Shown here: positions 47,483 through 54,550 of the stretch, piece after piece
Layout: the number at the start of each line of letters is the position of its first letter
Numbering within the stretch: the stretch's first letter is position 1
Assembly: GCA_027620075.1 (NCBI GenBank)
Contig: JAQCEY010000001.1
Location: 62,001 to 126,000, forward strand
Length of the DNA: 64,000 nucleotides
DNA from: Pseudomonadota bacterium
Lineage (GTDB): Bacteria; Pseudomonadota; Alphaproteobacteria; Rickettsiales; UBA6187
Reading direction: 5' to 3'
Program-made: the position numbers and the translations under genes
The notes under the pieces: generated by a model
The model's input: only the letters and a program-made list of their open reading frames with translations
The model's database searches: none
Told to the model about the DNA's origin: nothing

Positions 47483-47848
47483 ATGGAAAAATATTATGTA
47501 GATTCAAACGGTAATTATTTAGGGGCTTTTCAAGGACGTATAGTCAAAGATGACAAGGGAAAGATACTAAAGACGATAGTTAGTAAACCAGCTAACGGAA
47601 TTGAAGTTCCTGAAGCCCCACAACATGGAAGCCAGATTTGGGATTCTGTAAATGGCAAATGGTCGCCTTATAAGCCTTATTACAAAGATTTACGCAGAGA
47701 TGAATATAACAGGCGAGGGGCAACGCTCGAAGCCTTAACTATTTTGCTATGGAAGAAAGAAGAAGGTGAGGAGGTGCAGGCGGAAATTGACGCTATACGT
47801 CAGATTCGGGCGGAAGTTGAAACAATGTATCCAAAGGAGATTGAGTAA
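47483..47848 (+). CDS. Hypothetical fibre-associated protein (assembly-chaperone-like)
   Basis: The 121-residue protein starts MEKYYVDSNGNYLGAF and has a helical C-terminal half with RRDEYNRRGATLEALTILLWKKEEG (in part). Phage fibre assembly or adaptor proteins with this plan (short beta start, then RDxRxx-type helix) often follow fibre genes. The ATG at 47483 is chosen over one at 47468 inside the previous gene. Confidence 0.45.
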   Translation: MEKYYVDSNGNYLGAFQGRIVKDDKGKILKTIVSKPANGIEVPEAPQHGSQIWDSVNGKWSPYKPYYKDLRRDEYNRRGATLEALTILLWKKEEGEEVQAEIDAIRQIRAEVETMYPKEIE

Positions 47849-48454
47849 ATGCCGTTATTATTCATGTTTATCAGCGGTATAACCGCTTATTTTGCCGGAC
47901 TAACATCAGCAAAAACAGGCAAGCTTACAAAAGAAAAAGTTGATAGTATCAAAAATCAAACGATTGCTGCTTTTGATGAGGCAATAAAGTTTACGCCTGT
48001 GCCGGTTTTAAAACCAATAATGCAAAAAGCAAGGCTTGCAGAGGCGGAAGTCAAAGACTTAGCAGAAAAAATTACCACGTTATATTTTCCTGTTGTTGAT
48101 CCGATGATGGTCAGGGCAATTATTCAGATTGAAAGCAATCGCAAGCCCGATGCAACAAGATACGAGCCGCACCTTGAGGAAAGTTCCACAGGTTTAATGC
48201 AAACATTGCTTTCAACTGCCGTGGATATGGCTAAAAACTGGGGTGCGACTAGATACGGAATTCCTACGGAAAAGGATTTGTTAAATCCTGAAATAAGCGT
48301 TTATTTTGGTGCGGCATATCTTAACTGGCTACGCAGATACGGGACTGAAGAACAAAATATTGTGCGTAATTATAATGGTGGTCCTAAAGGTTATCAGCGT
48401 TCGGCAACGTTGGATTATTGGGAAAAATATAAGAAAGCAAAGGCGGGGCTTTAA
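47849..48454 (+). CDS. Membrane-anchored lytic transglycosylase
   Basis: The 201-residue protein has an N-terminal membrane helix (about 3-20) and an SLT-type lysozyme-like domain (about 70-200). The catalytic Glu95 is in AIIQIESNRKPDA; STGLMQTLLSTA and the RNYNGG motif complete the site. It cleaves peptidoglycan glycan strands, either for DNA entry, as with the P7 protein of PRD1, or for lysis. It starts immediately after the previous stop. Confidence 0.88.
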   Translation: MPLLFMFISGITAYFAGLTSAKTGKLTKEKVDSIKNQTIAAFDEAIKFTPVPVLKPIMQKARLAEAEVKDLAEKITTLYFPVVDPMMVRAIIQIESNRKPDATRYEPHLEESSTGLMQTLLSTAVDMAKNWGATRYGIPTEKDLLNPEISVYFGAAYLNWLRRYGTEEQNIVRNYNGGPKGYQRSATLDYWEKYKKAKAGL

Positions 48455-48594
48455 TGGATATTGCGGTTGCTTCGATATTGGTTTCTTTGGGTCTGGCAAA
48501 TTTGGGTTTTGCCGCAAGAATTCTATGGTTGCTGTCGGATTACGGGGCAAGAATTAAAAATTTGGAAAGAGAAGTTTTTACAAATGCTAGGTAA
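48454..48594 (+). CDS. Small holin-like membrane protein (46 residues)
   Basis: The ATG overlaps the transglycosylase stop by one base. The product is one hydrophobic helix (MDIAVASILVSLGLANLGFA) and a short charged tail (DYGARIKNLEREVF). Size and place after a lytic enzyme suit a holin or pinholin. It is below the length usually reported, so could be missed. Confidence 0.5.
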   Translation: MDIAVASILVSLGLANLGFAARILWLLSDYGARIKNLEREVFTNAR

Positions 48595-48654
48595 TAAAAT
48601 TTTTTGTCGGATATCGGGAATATTTTTAATAATCAATTCAATTTGGGGTGTAAT

Positions 48655-49032
48655 ATGAAAATTAAATATGACAATATAAAACATTATAAATACAGAATAT
48701 TAGAGGGGTTTCAATTACAAACTGAAATAATTCCTCCTAAGGCAATAAAATCAAATTTTTCAAGTTTATCAGAAAACGGCTTGTTAAGAATCGAAAAAGG
48801 CTTTTGTATTGACGGTGCTACAGGGGGGCTAGATACTGAAGATGTTATGAGAGGTGCGGTTATACATGACGCTTTTTGCAACTGGCAGCATCAAGGTTTA
48901 TTAGATGTTGAGCATAGGAAAGAGGTTGACAAGCTTTTTAGAAAAACACTCCTTGAGGACGGCGTTAGTGATTTTCGAGCAGGCTACATGTATGCTGCGA
49001 TAAAAACTTATGTTGAGATGCGGTATAATTAA
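48655..49032 (+). CDS. DUF1353-family protein
   Basis: The 125-residue protein has the DUF1353 pattern: IEKGFCIDGATGG, then RGAVIHDAFCNW and a C-terminal MYAAIKTYVEMR helix. The family occurs in phages and is of unknown function, sometimes near lysis genes. The ATG at 48655 follows GGGGTG; an upstream ATG at 48604 is less likely. It ends the rightward block. Confidence 0.75.
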   Translation: MKIKYDNIKHYKYRILEGFQLQTEIIPPKAIKSNFSSLSENGLLRIEKGFCIDGATGGLDTEDVMRGAVIHDAFCNWQHQGLLDVEHRKEVDKLFRKTLLEDGVSDFRAGYMYAAIKTYVEMRYN

Positions 49033-49301
49033 GATGTTACCGACATTGACGTCGGTAACATAAACATATCAACGGTTTTTGCACATCTGTAGGGCTGATT
49101 CTTATCTGAAGACTCTAGCAGTACGCAACTTCCTATTTCGGTTTCCGAATAATGTGCAAAATAAGGATCGGGATCTCCATCTGCTTTGTTTAAAGCCAGT
49201 TCTTCAGCTGAATCTAAATCTTCAGCAGAAACCGTGATTTGTATGTTTTCCGTATGAATAAACGTGTGGTTCATCTCGATACAAAAAGTATATTTATTCA
49301 T
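49029..49301 (-). CDS. Hypothetical protein of the leftward block
   Basis: The 90-residue soluble protein has alternating beta segments (TFCIEMNHTFIHTENIQITVSA) and an acidic helix with AEELALNKADG. The ATG at 49301 follows GAGGGG. No family recognised. It overlaps the convergent DUF1353 gene by four bases and is last in the leftward block. Confidence 0.5.
   Translation of the reverse strand: MNKYTFCIEMNHTFIHTENIQITVSAEDLDSAEELALNKADGDPDPYFAHYSETEIGSCVLLESSDKNQPYRCAKTVDMFMLPTSMSVTS
49034..49061. terminator. Perfect 11-bp hairpin between convergent blocks
   Basis: ATGTTACCGAC (49034-49044), loop ATTGAC and GTCGGTAACAT (49051-49061). It lies at the end of both blocks and codes the last residues of the leftward gene. 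No T run follows, so it may need Rho or act as a roadblock. Confidence 0.6.
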
Positions 49302-49309
49302 GATACCCC

Positions 49310-49528
49310 TCAATTCAAATGTTTCTTTTCTAATTTAGTCAAATCTTGATCAACCAACAATTCGATTATTGAGGTTAGCCTTGCCGCTATTTTTAAAGCT
49401 TCCAGCTCTTGGATTGCGTGCAGCTCACGCAATCCGATGTGGTTTTTGTTAAGTGCCTTAATTTCAAAAACTATCGGCTCTAAACGCTTGATAAGCTCTG
49501 CCTTATCTACCTGATTATTTTTGTTCAT
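49310..49528 (-). CDS. Hypothetical small protein of the leftward block
   Basis: The 72-residue protein is helical, with hydrophobic heptads (LEALKIAARLTSIIELLVD). No membrane helix or family recognised. It overlaps the preceding gene by 14 bases. Confidence 0.45.
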   Translation of the reverse strand: MNKNNQVDKAELIKRLEPIVFEIKALNKNHIGLRELHAIQELEALKIAARLTSIIELLVDQDLTKLEKKHLN

Positions 49529-49790
49529 TGTCTTTTGCCTCCTGTAATAAAGGGTTTAAAATTTCGACTATTATATCCGACATTGGTTTAACAATATTTT
49601 CGGGTAAAAAGACGCTTATTTGACAATCTTTTGTAGTTATAACAGTTTCACAGCAAACAGGCAGCAATCCGCTGTCGGAATGCTCAACAACTCCTACATG
49701 CAAGCTTATGTTTTTTATCGGCTTTCTGTCTTTATCTTTTAGAAATTTAAGAAGCCTTGCAAGCTCCTTGCTTATTTGATTGTTATTCAT
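49515..49790 (-). CDS. Hypothetical protein of the leftward block
   Basis: The 91-residue protein has a helical start, a beta-rich centre with two adjacent cysteines (LLPVCCETVITT) and a helical end. No family recognised. It overlaps both neighbours. Confidence 0.45.
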   Translation of the reverse strand: MNNNQISKELARLLKFLKDKDRKPIKNISLHVGVVEHSDSGLLPVCCETVITTKDCQISVFLPENIVKPMSDIIVEILNPLLQEAKDNEQK

Positions 49791-50352
49791 AATTTTTCCC
49801 TTTATTTAAAATGGTGGAAACTGTCGTTTTCGCAATACCGTAGTGCTTTCCTATCTGCGGCAATGATAAGCCTTTAGCACGCATTAATATCATGCTAAAC
49901 AGGCGTATTCTGTTGTATTTTTGTTTCAGCTCTTTAGGTGTTATAAAGGTTCTGTAATTTTCCGAGCCGTGATAATAATCAGGCTCTTTTTGTATCATTG
50001 CAGCGTCCAGAAAGTCCTTGAATTGGTTGTAGCTGAAGCCGGACTTGTGAATCTGCCTTAAAGCCTCCCATAAGCTGACATTAAAACCTTTTTGCAAGCG
50101 GTTATAACGCAACCGCATTTTTATTGCGTTGTTGTCCCTGCGGCGTTCCCAATCTGTGCGAATTTCTACAGATTTTGCGATACTGGCAAGGGCAGGGGCT
50201 GCGATATTTGCCACTTGCTCGGCAATGTTCCAAGGCACGTTAAACGTAAGTTGACACATGCCTGTTTTTGCGTCGGGGATCTTATCAACGGTTATTAACG
50301 GTTGAATTGCCACTTGATTATTTAAATGTTCTTGTGTTAAGATGTCGAACAT
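49783..50352 (-). CDS. Helix-turn-helix protein of the element
   Basis: The 189-residue protein ends with an HTH of the Hin-recombinase or homeodomain-like type: AKGLSLPQIGKHYGIAKTTVSTILNKG in sequence, where GLSLPQIGKHYGIAKTTVS is the turn. The basic middle part (ERRRDNNAIKMRLRYNRLQKG) may also bind nucleic acid. There is no serine-recombinase catalytic domain, so it is a regulator or replication accessory rather than an integrase. Confidence 0.6.
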   Translation of the reverse strand: MFDILTQEHLNNQVAIQPLITVDKIPDAKTGMCQLTFNVPWNIAEQVANIAAPALASIAKSVEIRTDWERRRDNNAIKMRLRYNRLQKGFNVSLWEALRQIHKSGFSYNQFKDFLDAAMIQKEPDYYHGSENYRTFITPKELKQKYNRIRLFSMILMRAKGLSLPQIGKHYGIAKTTVSTILNKGKNYE

Positions 50353-50464
50353 AAGGTATTCCTTTCATTTTGTTGCACCGAATTAAGTTTGACGGCTTTT
50401 CGGTGCATTTTTTATGACGAAACAGTTAACGAACGGTTAACATTCGCCTTAAAAGTGCTGTTTT

Positions 50465-50641
50465 CTATGAATAATTTGCTTTTTTCTTGAAAAAAGAAGG
50501 TTGTTTATCGAAAGGATTAATTCCTTTCTCATCGTTGTTTAGTTTAAGAACCTGTTGAAGCTTTTGTTCTTGGTCACGCTTGAAGGATCGGCGTTTGCGG
50601 ACAAGCCAGTCTGATAGATATATATCTCCCCGATTTGACAT
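50465..50641 (-). CDS. Hypothetical basic small protein at the right end of the element
   Basis: The 58-residue protein is Lys/Arg-rich (WLVRKRRSFKRDQEQKLQQV). The ATG at 50641 lies inside the right dif-like site. In the circular form it would follow the winged-helix gene directly. No family recognised. Confidence 0.45.
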   Translation of the reverse strand: MSNRGDIYLSDWLVRKRRSFKRDQEQKLQQVLKLNNDEKGINPFDKQPSFFKKKANYS

Positions 50642-50651
50642 AATATAAATT
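50629..50651. other. Right attachment-like site, dif-like 23-bp repeat (attR)
   Basis: This copy matches 39239-39261 at 21 of 23 positions. Its reverse strand reads ATAATTTATATTATGTCAAAT; against E. coli dif the XerD arm matches 10 of 11, the spacer 5 of 6 and the inner XerC arm keeps ATAA. The outer XerC arm does not match. Confidence 0.6.
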
Positions 50652-50697
50652 ATCAAACAATTGGATTGGGAGTAGTGAGTCTATTAAGGGGTGTATT

Positions 50698-50740
50698 GAG
50701 ATCCCCCTATAATTTTCTACGAAAATTCGGGGGATGACAG
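50698..50740. repeat. Right half of the dispersed double-hairpin repeat
   Basis: It differs at two positions from the corresponding half at 38530-38571 and is closer to the copy at 58337. It lies between the element's right end and the MscS gene, in host DNA. Confidence 0.7.
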
Positions 50741-50767
50741 CAGATAACATCTGGTAACAATTCCAGC

Positions 50768-51286
50768 CTAACGCCCTGATATCAGAACCTTTTCCGAAAT
50801 AAGCTTAGAGTTTGGAATAAGATGCCTAACCCCATTTGATTCTATTGTGGTATATCGCAAGTCAATTGAGGTAACTATTCCTTCAGAGCCGCAGGTGCTT
50901 ATAGTATCTCCCACTTCAAAAGGCTTATATACGTGAATCATAATGCCTGCCAAAACACTTGATAAAGCATCTTTTAACGCAAAACCAAGGGCAAACCCCG
51001 TCAGCCCCAAACCTGCAACAATGGCACTTATGTCGATACCCCATGTGCCGAGCATGGTTATAAAGCCGAATATAATTAAAAACAGGCGTATGAATTTTTT
51101 TAGGAATTTTACGGAATGCTGCCTGTTGCTTTCCCTGCCGTTTATCAGCCTCTTGAAGATAACTCCCGTAGCTATGTAAAGCACACAAAATAAAAGGAAT
51201 ATCAACAAACCGCTGATAAACTGCGGCCAGAACATAATAGTTGCCCCCAACATCTCCTGATATAGGCTACTTAAATAAAATTCCAT
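50768..51286 (-). CDS. Small MscS-family mechanosensitive channel protein
   Basis: The 172-residue protein has two or three membrane helices, including the glycine/alanine-rich pore helix (IVAGLGLTGFALGFALKDALSSVLAG in sequence), then the MscS beta domain (FEVGDTI, GIVTSIDLRYTTIESNGVRHLIPNS). It lacks the large C-terminal cage domain of E. coli MscS. It should release solutes on osmotic downshock. It starts four bases after ygfZ. Confidence 0.85.
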   Translation of the reverse strand: MEFYLSSLYQEMLGATIMFWPQFISGLLIFLLFCVLYIATGVIFKRLINGRESNRQHSVKFLKKFIRLFLIIFGFITMLGTWGIDISAIVAGLGLTGFALGFALKDALSSVLAGIMIHVYKPFEVGDTISTCGSEGIVTSIDLRYTTIESNGVRHLIPNSKLISEKVLISGR

Positions 51287-51290
51287 ATAA

Positions 51291-52160
51291 TTACTTACGC
51301 ACTTTAATTTTCATTTCGTTTACATTACAGACAAAATTATTTTTTTCAACTTTTTCCTGAATTAATACAGCCAAGGCGACATTTTTAATTGTAGAAAATA
51401 CCTGCCCTATTTTTTCATCGCCCGACTTTACCTCCTGACCGGACGACAATTTATTTTCTTCATTAGACTCAACTACATATAGTCGCTTTCTAATGTTTCC
51501 TTTGTGATGAACTCTAGCAGTAACCTCCTGCCCTACATAGCACCCCTTATTATAATCAACGGCATTCAAGCTATCCATGCCGAAATCATGAGGGAATGCA
51601 CCTCCGCTTTCTAAGTCCGCTCCCCCTTCGGGAACACAAGCATTTATCCGTGCATATTCATAATCAACAAACGCTCCCAACTGAAAATCAAAAGCTTCAA
51701 ATGATTGATAATCATTATCTATTTCAATAAAGCTGCGTGCAAATATTTTATCATTCCTTGGGTCGATATACGCAACTCCTTTACAAAATTGCCTTACATT
51801 ATTTTCCCTGCCCTCCATCACCTCAAAGACTTTATCACCTAAAAGAGCCGCAATCTCATATTTTTGCGAAACATCTTCTATCTGCACATCGGAACGCAAC
51901 TTATACATACTTAGCTTCTTTATTATCTGAGGTAACAATTCCTTTTGGCAATCAAGTAAGTACGCCCCTTCCCTATGTGCTATAAAGAAATCATAAAGAA
52001 ATTTTCCTTGCGGTGTAAGCATTAAAGCGTAAATAACTTTATCATCATTTACCTTGTTGATATCATTTGTTATCAGACCTTGTAAAAATTGCTTGGAGTC
52101 CTTGCCGCTTATTTGTATTGTAGCTCTTTTTGTTAACGGTATATAAAGATTGTTTGTCAT
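51291..52160 (-). CDS. ygfZ: Folate-binding protein YgfZ (GcvT-like)
   Basis: The 289-residue protein is the GcvT fold with the YgfZ signature KGCYVGQEVTARVHHKGNIRKRLYVV (in sequence), including the conserved Cys. It opens with LYIPLTKRATIQISGKDSKQFLQGLITNDI. It supports [4Fe-4S] enzyme maturation with folate. It is a stand-alone gene with mscS, not a glycine-cleavage operon. Confidence 0.9.
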   Translation of the reverse strand: MTNNLYIPLTKRATIQISGKDSKQFLQGLITNDINKVNDDKVIYALMLTPQGKFLYDFFIAHREGAYLLDCQKELLPQIIKKLSMYKLRSDVQIEDVSQKYEIAALLGDKVFEVMEGRENNVRQFCKGVAYIDPRNDKIFARSFIEIDNDYQSFEAFDFQLGAFVDYEYARINACVPEGGADLESGGAFPHDFGMDSLNAVDYNKGCYVGQEVTARVHHKGNIRKRLYVVESNEENKLSSGQEVKSGDEKIGQVFSTIKNVALAVLIQEKVEKNNFVCNVNEMKIKVRK

Positions 52161-52216
52161 TCTTCTATTTTTTTTATAAAGTTACGCATCTGCCAATAAT
52201 CAATTAGAGGAATTTA

Positions 52217-53092
52217 ATGCAAAAACACTCGGCTAGCAAGAAGGTTTCTGTTGTTATAGTTACATATAACAGTGCAAAAGTGATAGAAGAGTGCCTTAAA
52301 TCTATCCCCGACGGCATGAAAGTATATGTTATAGATAACGCAAGTAAAGACTCTACATGTAAAATCGTAAAAGAAACCAGACCAAACGCCATATTAATTC
52401 AAAATGATAGTAATATCGGCTTTGGCTGTGCAAATAATGTAGCTTTGGAAAAAATAGATACCGAATTTGCTCTACTTTTAAACCCCGATGCTATCTTGGA
52501 AAAAGATTCTATACAAAAACTGGTGCAGGCCGCAGAAAAATATGAGGAAGCCGCTATAATAGCACCTAATCTTTACAATGATGACGGTAGCCTTCAGCAA
52601 AGTTACAAAACCGCTTTTTATGTACGTGAAGAAACGAAGGCAAAATATATAGCTCCGTCCGGCGATTTATGTGCCGAATGTTTATCGGGTGCGGTTATGC
52701 TCCTTAGAATGAAGCATTTTAAGAAAATAGGATTTTTTGACCCGAAAATATTTTTATTCTATGAAGATGACGATTTATGCTTAAAGGCTATGAATGCCGG
52801 ATATAGCCTTGTGTTAACACCCGATTCGGAAGTAACCCACATTATGGGAGCTTCAACCCCAAAATCCAACAAAATAATATTCTTTAAGAACAAGCATATG
52901 CTGTGGTCAAGGTTATATCTGGAGGAAAAATATTTTAATAAAGGACGGGCAAAATATGTGGCTTTTTGCTATTTATATTTTTATTTAGCAAAGTTTTTCT
53001 TAAAATTCTGTTCTTTTCAGTTCACAAGGTCTATGAAATCACTAGGCAGTTTAACAGGTTGCCTGTATTATCTTTTCGGTATTAAACCATAA
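52217..53092 (+). CDS. Family 2 glycosyltransferase (rhamnosyltransferase-like)
   Basis: The 291-residue GT-A enzyme starts VSVVIVTYNSAKVIEECLKSIP, with NVALEKIDTEFALLLNPDAIL (nucleotide-binding Asp) and SGAVMLLRMKHFKKIGFFDPKIFLFYEDDDL, which carries the ED motif. The C-terminal ~60 residues are hydrophobic and may touch the membrane. It transfers a sugar to a cell-surface polymer; sugar and acceptor are unknown. It lies 18 bases before the RidA gene. Confidence 0.88.
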   Translation: MQKHSASKKVSVVIVTYNSAKVIEECLKSIPDGMKVYVIDNASKDSTCKIVKETRPNAILIQNDSNIGFGCANNVALEKIDTEFALLLNPDAILEKDSIQKLVQAAEKYEEAAIIAPNLYNDDGSLQQSYKTAFYVREETKAKYIAPSGDLCAECLSGAVMLLRMKHFKKIGFFDPKIFLFYEDDDLCLKAMNAGYSLVLTPDSEVTHIMGASTPKSNKIIFFKNKHMLWSRLYLEEKYFNKGRAKYVAFCYLYFYLAKFFLKFCSFQFTRSMKSLGSLTGCLYYLFGIKP

Positions 53093-53109
53093 CTATTAAG
53101 GAGAAAATT

Positions 53110-53574
53110 ATGTCTGCCGTTGCAAAAAAACTAGAAGAATTAAATATTATTATCCCTGAGGCTGCAAAACCTGCGGCTAACTATGTTCCGTACACAATAA
53201 GCGGAAATCAGATAATCATTTCAGGGCAGATACCATTTGTTAACGGCTCGGTTGAAGGTCAGGTCGGCAAACTTGGTGATAATTTTTCAATCGAACAGGG
53301 AAAAGCAGTAGCAAAAGTTTGTGCTATAAACATAATTTCCCAGCTTAAAGATGCGTCAAATGGCGATTTAAGCAAGGTAAAGTGCGTAAGGCTTGGCGTT
53401 TTTGTTAACTCCACCCCTGACTTTACGGAACACCCTGCCGTTGCGAACGGTGCATCGGATTTAATAGCCCAAGTATTCGGCAATAACGGCAAACACGCAA
53501 GAGCCGCCGTCGGAGTTTCAAGCCTGCCCTTTGGCGTAGCGGTTGAAGTTGAAGCTACTTTTGAGTTTATATAG
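53110..53574 (+). CDS. RidA/YjgF-family protein
   Basis: The 154-residue protein belongs to the longer RidA clade (ISGQIPFVNGSVEGQVGKLGDN near residue 40, VGVSSLPFGVAVEVEATFEF at the end). The catalytic-type Arg of true RidA (position ~105) aligns to the ARAAVGV segment. Imine deamination is likely but not assured for this clade. A GGAG ribosome site precedes the ATG. Confidence 0.85.
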   Translation: MSAVAKKLEELNIIIPEAAKPAANYVPYTISGNQIIISGQIPFVNGSVEGQVGKLGDNFSIEQGKAVAKVCAINIISQLKDASNGDLSKVKCVRLGVFVNSTPDFTEHPAVANGASDLIAQVFGNNGKHARAAVGVSSLPFGVAVEVEATFEFI

Positions 53575-53590
53575 TATTTTTACAATTACC

Positions 53591-53614
53591 ATTCGCCGGC
53601 TTAGACCGGCGAAT
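53591..53614 (+). terminator. GC-rich hairpin after the RidA gene
   Basis: ATTCGCCGG (53591-53599), loop CTTAGA and CCGGCGAAT (53606-53614) form a perfect 9-bp stem. There is no T run directly after it. Confidence 0.6.
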
Positions 53615-53685
53615 CTATTACTTTGAGTATGATATAAATTAAAAGTTGTCTTAAATTTATATTTATCTAATACGCCGGAATCAGT

Positions 53686-53710
53686 AAAAAGTAAGGTCTT
53701 TACTTTTTTA
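53686..53710 (+). terminator. AT-rich terminator-like hairpin
   Basis: AAAAAGTAA (53686-53694), loop GGTCT and TTACTTTTT (53700-53708), ending in a T run. It lies before the PhoB-like gene and could be read in either direction. Confidence 0.5.
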
Positions 53711-53760
53711 GATACAATGTGATAGGTTGCAAACAGCCTAATTTTTTATGGAGTTAATAC

Positions 53761-54546
53761 GTGGCTAAACATACAATGAAACCATCAGTACTAATCGTAG
53801 AAGATGAAGATTCCATACTTGCCCTGCTTGAGTATAATCTGGAAAAAGAAGGTTATAAAGTACGGCACACCGCAGACGGCGAAGAAGCATTGATAATGAT
53901 AGAAGAAAGTATGCCTGACTTGGTATTGCTTGATTGGATGCTTCCGGGTCTTTCGGGGATTGAAATATGCAGAAGGATTCGTAGTAACAGCAGAACAAAA
54001 AAGCTCCCTATAATAATGCTTTCGGCAAGAGGTGAAGAAGCTGACAAAATTGACGGTCTTGACGAAGGTGTTGATGATTACTTGGTAAAACCGTTTTCAC
54101 CAAAAGAGCTAATCGCAAGAATAAACGCTGTTTTACGCAGAATACGACCGGCTTTTTCAAACGAAGCCCTTGAATATGGCGATGTAAAAATGGATATGAC
54201 TACCCGTCAGGTGTTTTTCAAAGGAAAAGAAGTAAAGCTAGGACCTATTGAATATAGGCTATTACAAGCTTTAATGGAACACCCTAACAGGGTGCTTTCA
54301 AGGGAACAGGTTATCAGGAGAGTATGGGGATATGCCGACGATGTTGAACCACGCACTGTTGACGTGCATGTAAACCGACTTAGGAACGGTCTTGGTATGC
54401 TAAAAGATAAAGGCACGATTATAAAAACAATACGTGCTTCGGGTTATTGCATCAGGAACGTAGATGCATTAGAACCTTCAGAAGTTATGGACTCTGAAAT
54501 AAAAGATTTGATAGGTGACTTTAACTCGAACGAAGAAAAAAAGTAG
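53761..54546 (+). CDS. phoB: PhoB-like OmpR-family response regulator
   Basis: The 261-residue protein has a receiver with Asp58 (LVLLDWMLPGLSG) and a winged-helix output (FFKGKEVKLGPIEYRLLQAL; VWGYADDVEPRTVDVHVNRLR, in pieces). This closely follows PhoB. The GTG start at 53761 has GGAG seven bases upstream; an ATG five codons later (MKPSVLIVEDE) is possible. A ~30-residue C-terminal tail is extra. No phoR, phoU or pst genes are adjacent. Confidence 0.9.
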   Translation: MAKHTMKPSVLIVEDEDSILALLEYNLEKEGYKVRHTADGEEALIMIEESMPDLVLLDWMLPGLSGIEICRRIRSNSRTKKLPIIMLSARGEEADKIDGLDEGVDDYLVKPFSPKELIARINAVLRRIRPAFSNEALEYGDVKMDMTTRQVFFKGKEVKLGPIEYRLLQALMEHPNRVLSREQVIRRVWGYADDVEPRTVDVHVNRLRNGLGMLKDKGTIIKTIRASGYCIRNVDALEPSEVMDSEIKDLIGDFNSNEEKK

Positions 54547-54550
54547 AGCC

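Larger units (their letters stand above)
39239..50651. mobile_element. Integrated tailless double-jelly-roll phage-like element (about 11.4 kb)
   Basis: The element is bounded by a 23-bp dif-like direct repeat. It holds one rightward block (40937-49032) with a double-jelly-roll capsid candidate, a packaging ATPase, many single-helix membrane proteins, spike-like proteins and a lytic transglycosylase. A leftward block has regulatory or replication genes. The size equals that of PM2-like or tectivirus-like phages. There is no terminase, portal, tail or integrase gene. Joined at its ends, the leftward genes would form one continuous operon. Confidence 0.72.

Noticed and set aside
49783-50352. 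HTH protein as a serine recombinase/integrase of the element
   Set aside because: Only the Hin-like HTH is present; there is no catalytic domain with the active serine.
38488-50740. Double-hairpin repeats at 38488 and 50698 as the attachment sites
   Set aside because: The same repeat also occurs at 58337, and the two copies are not identical; the 23-bp dif-like repeats lie nearer the gene-content boundary and fit the operon structure better.
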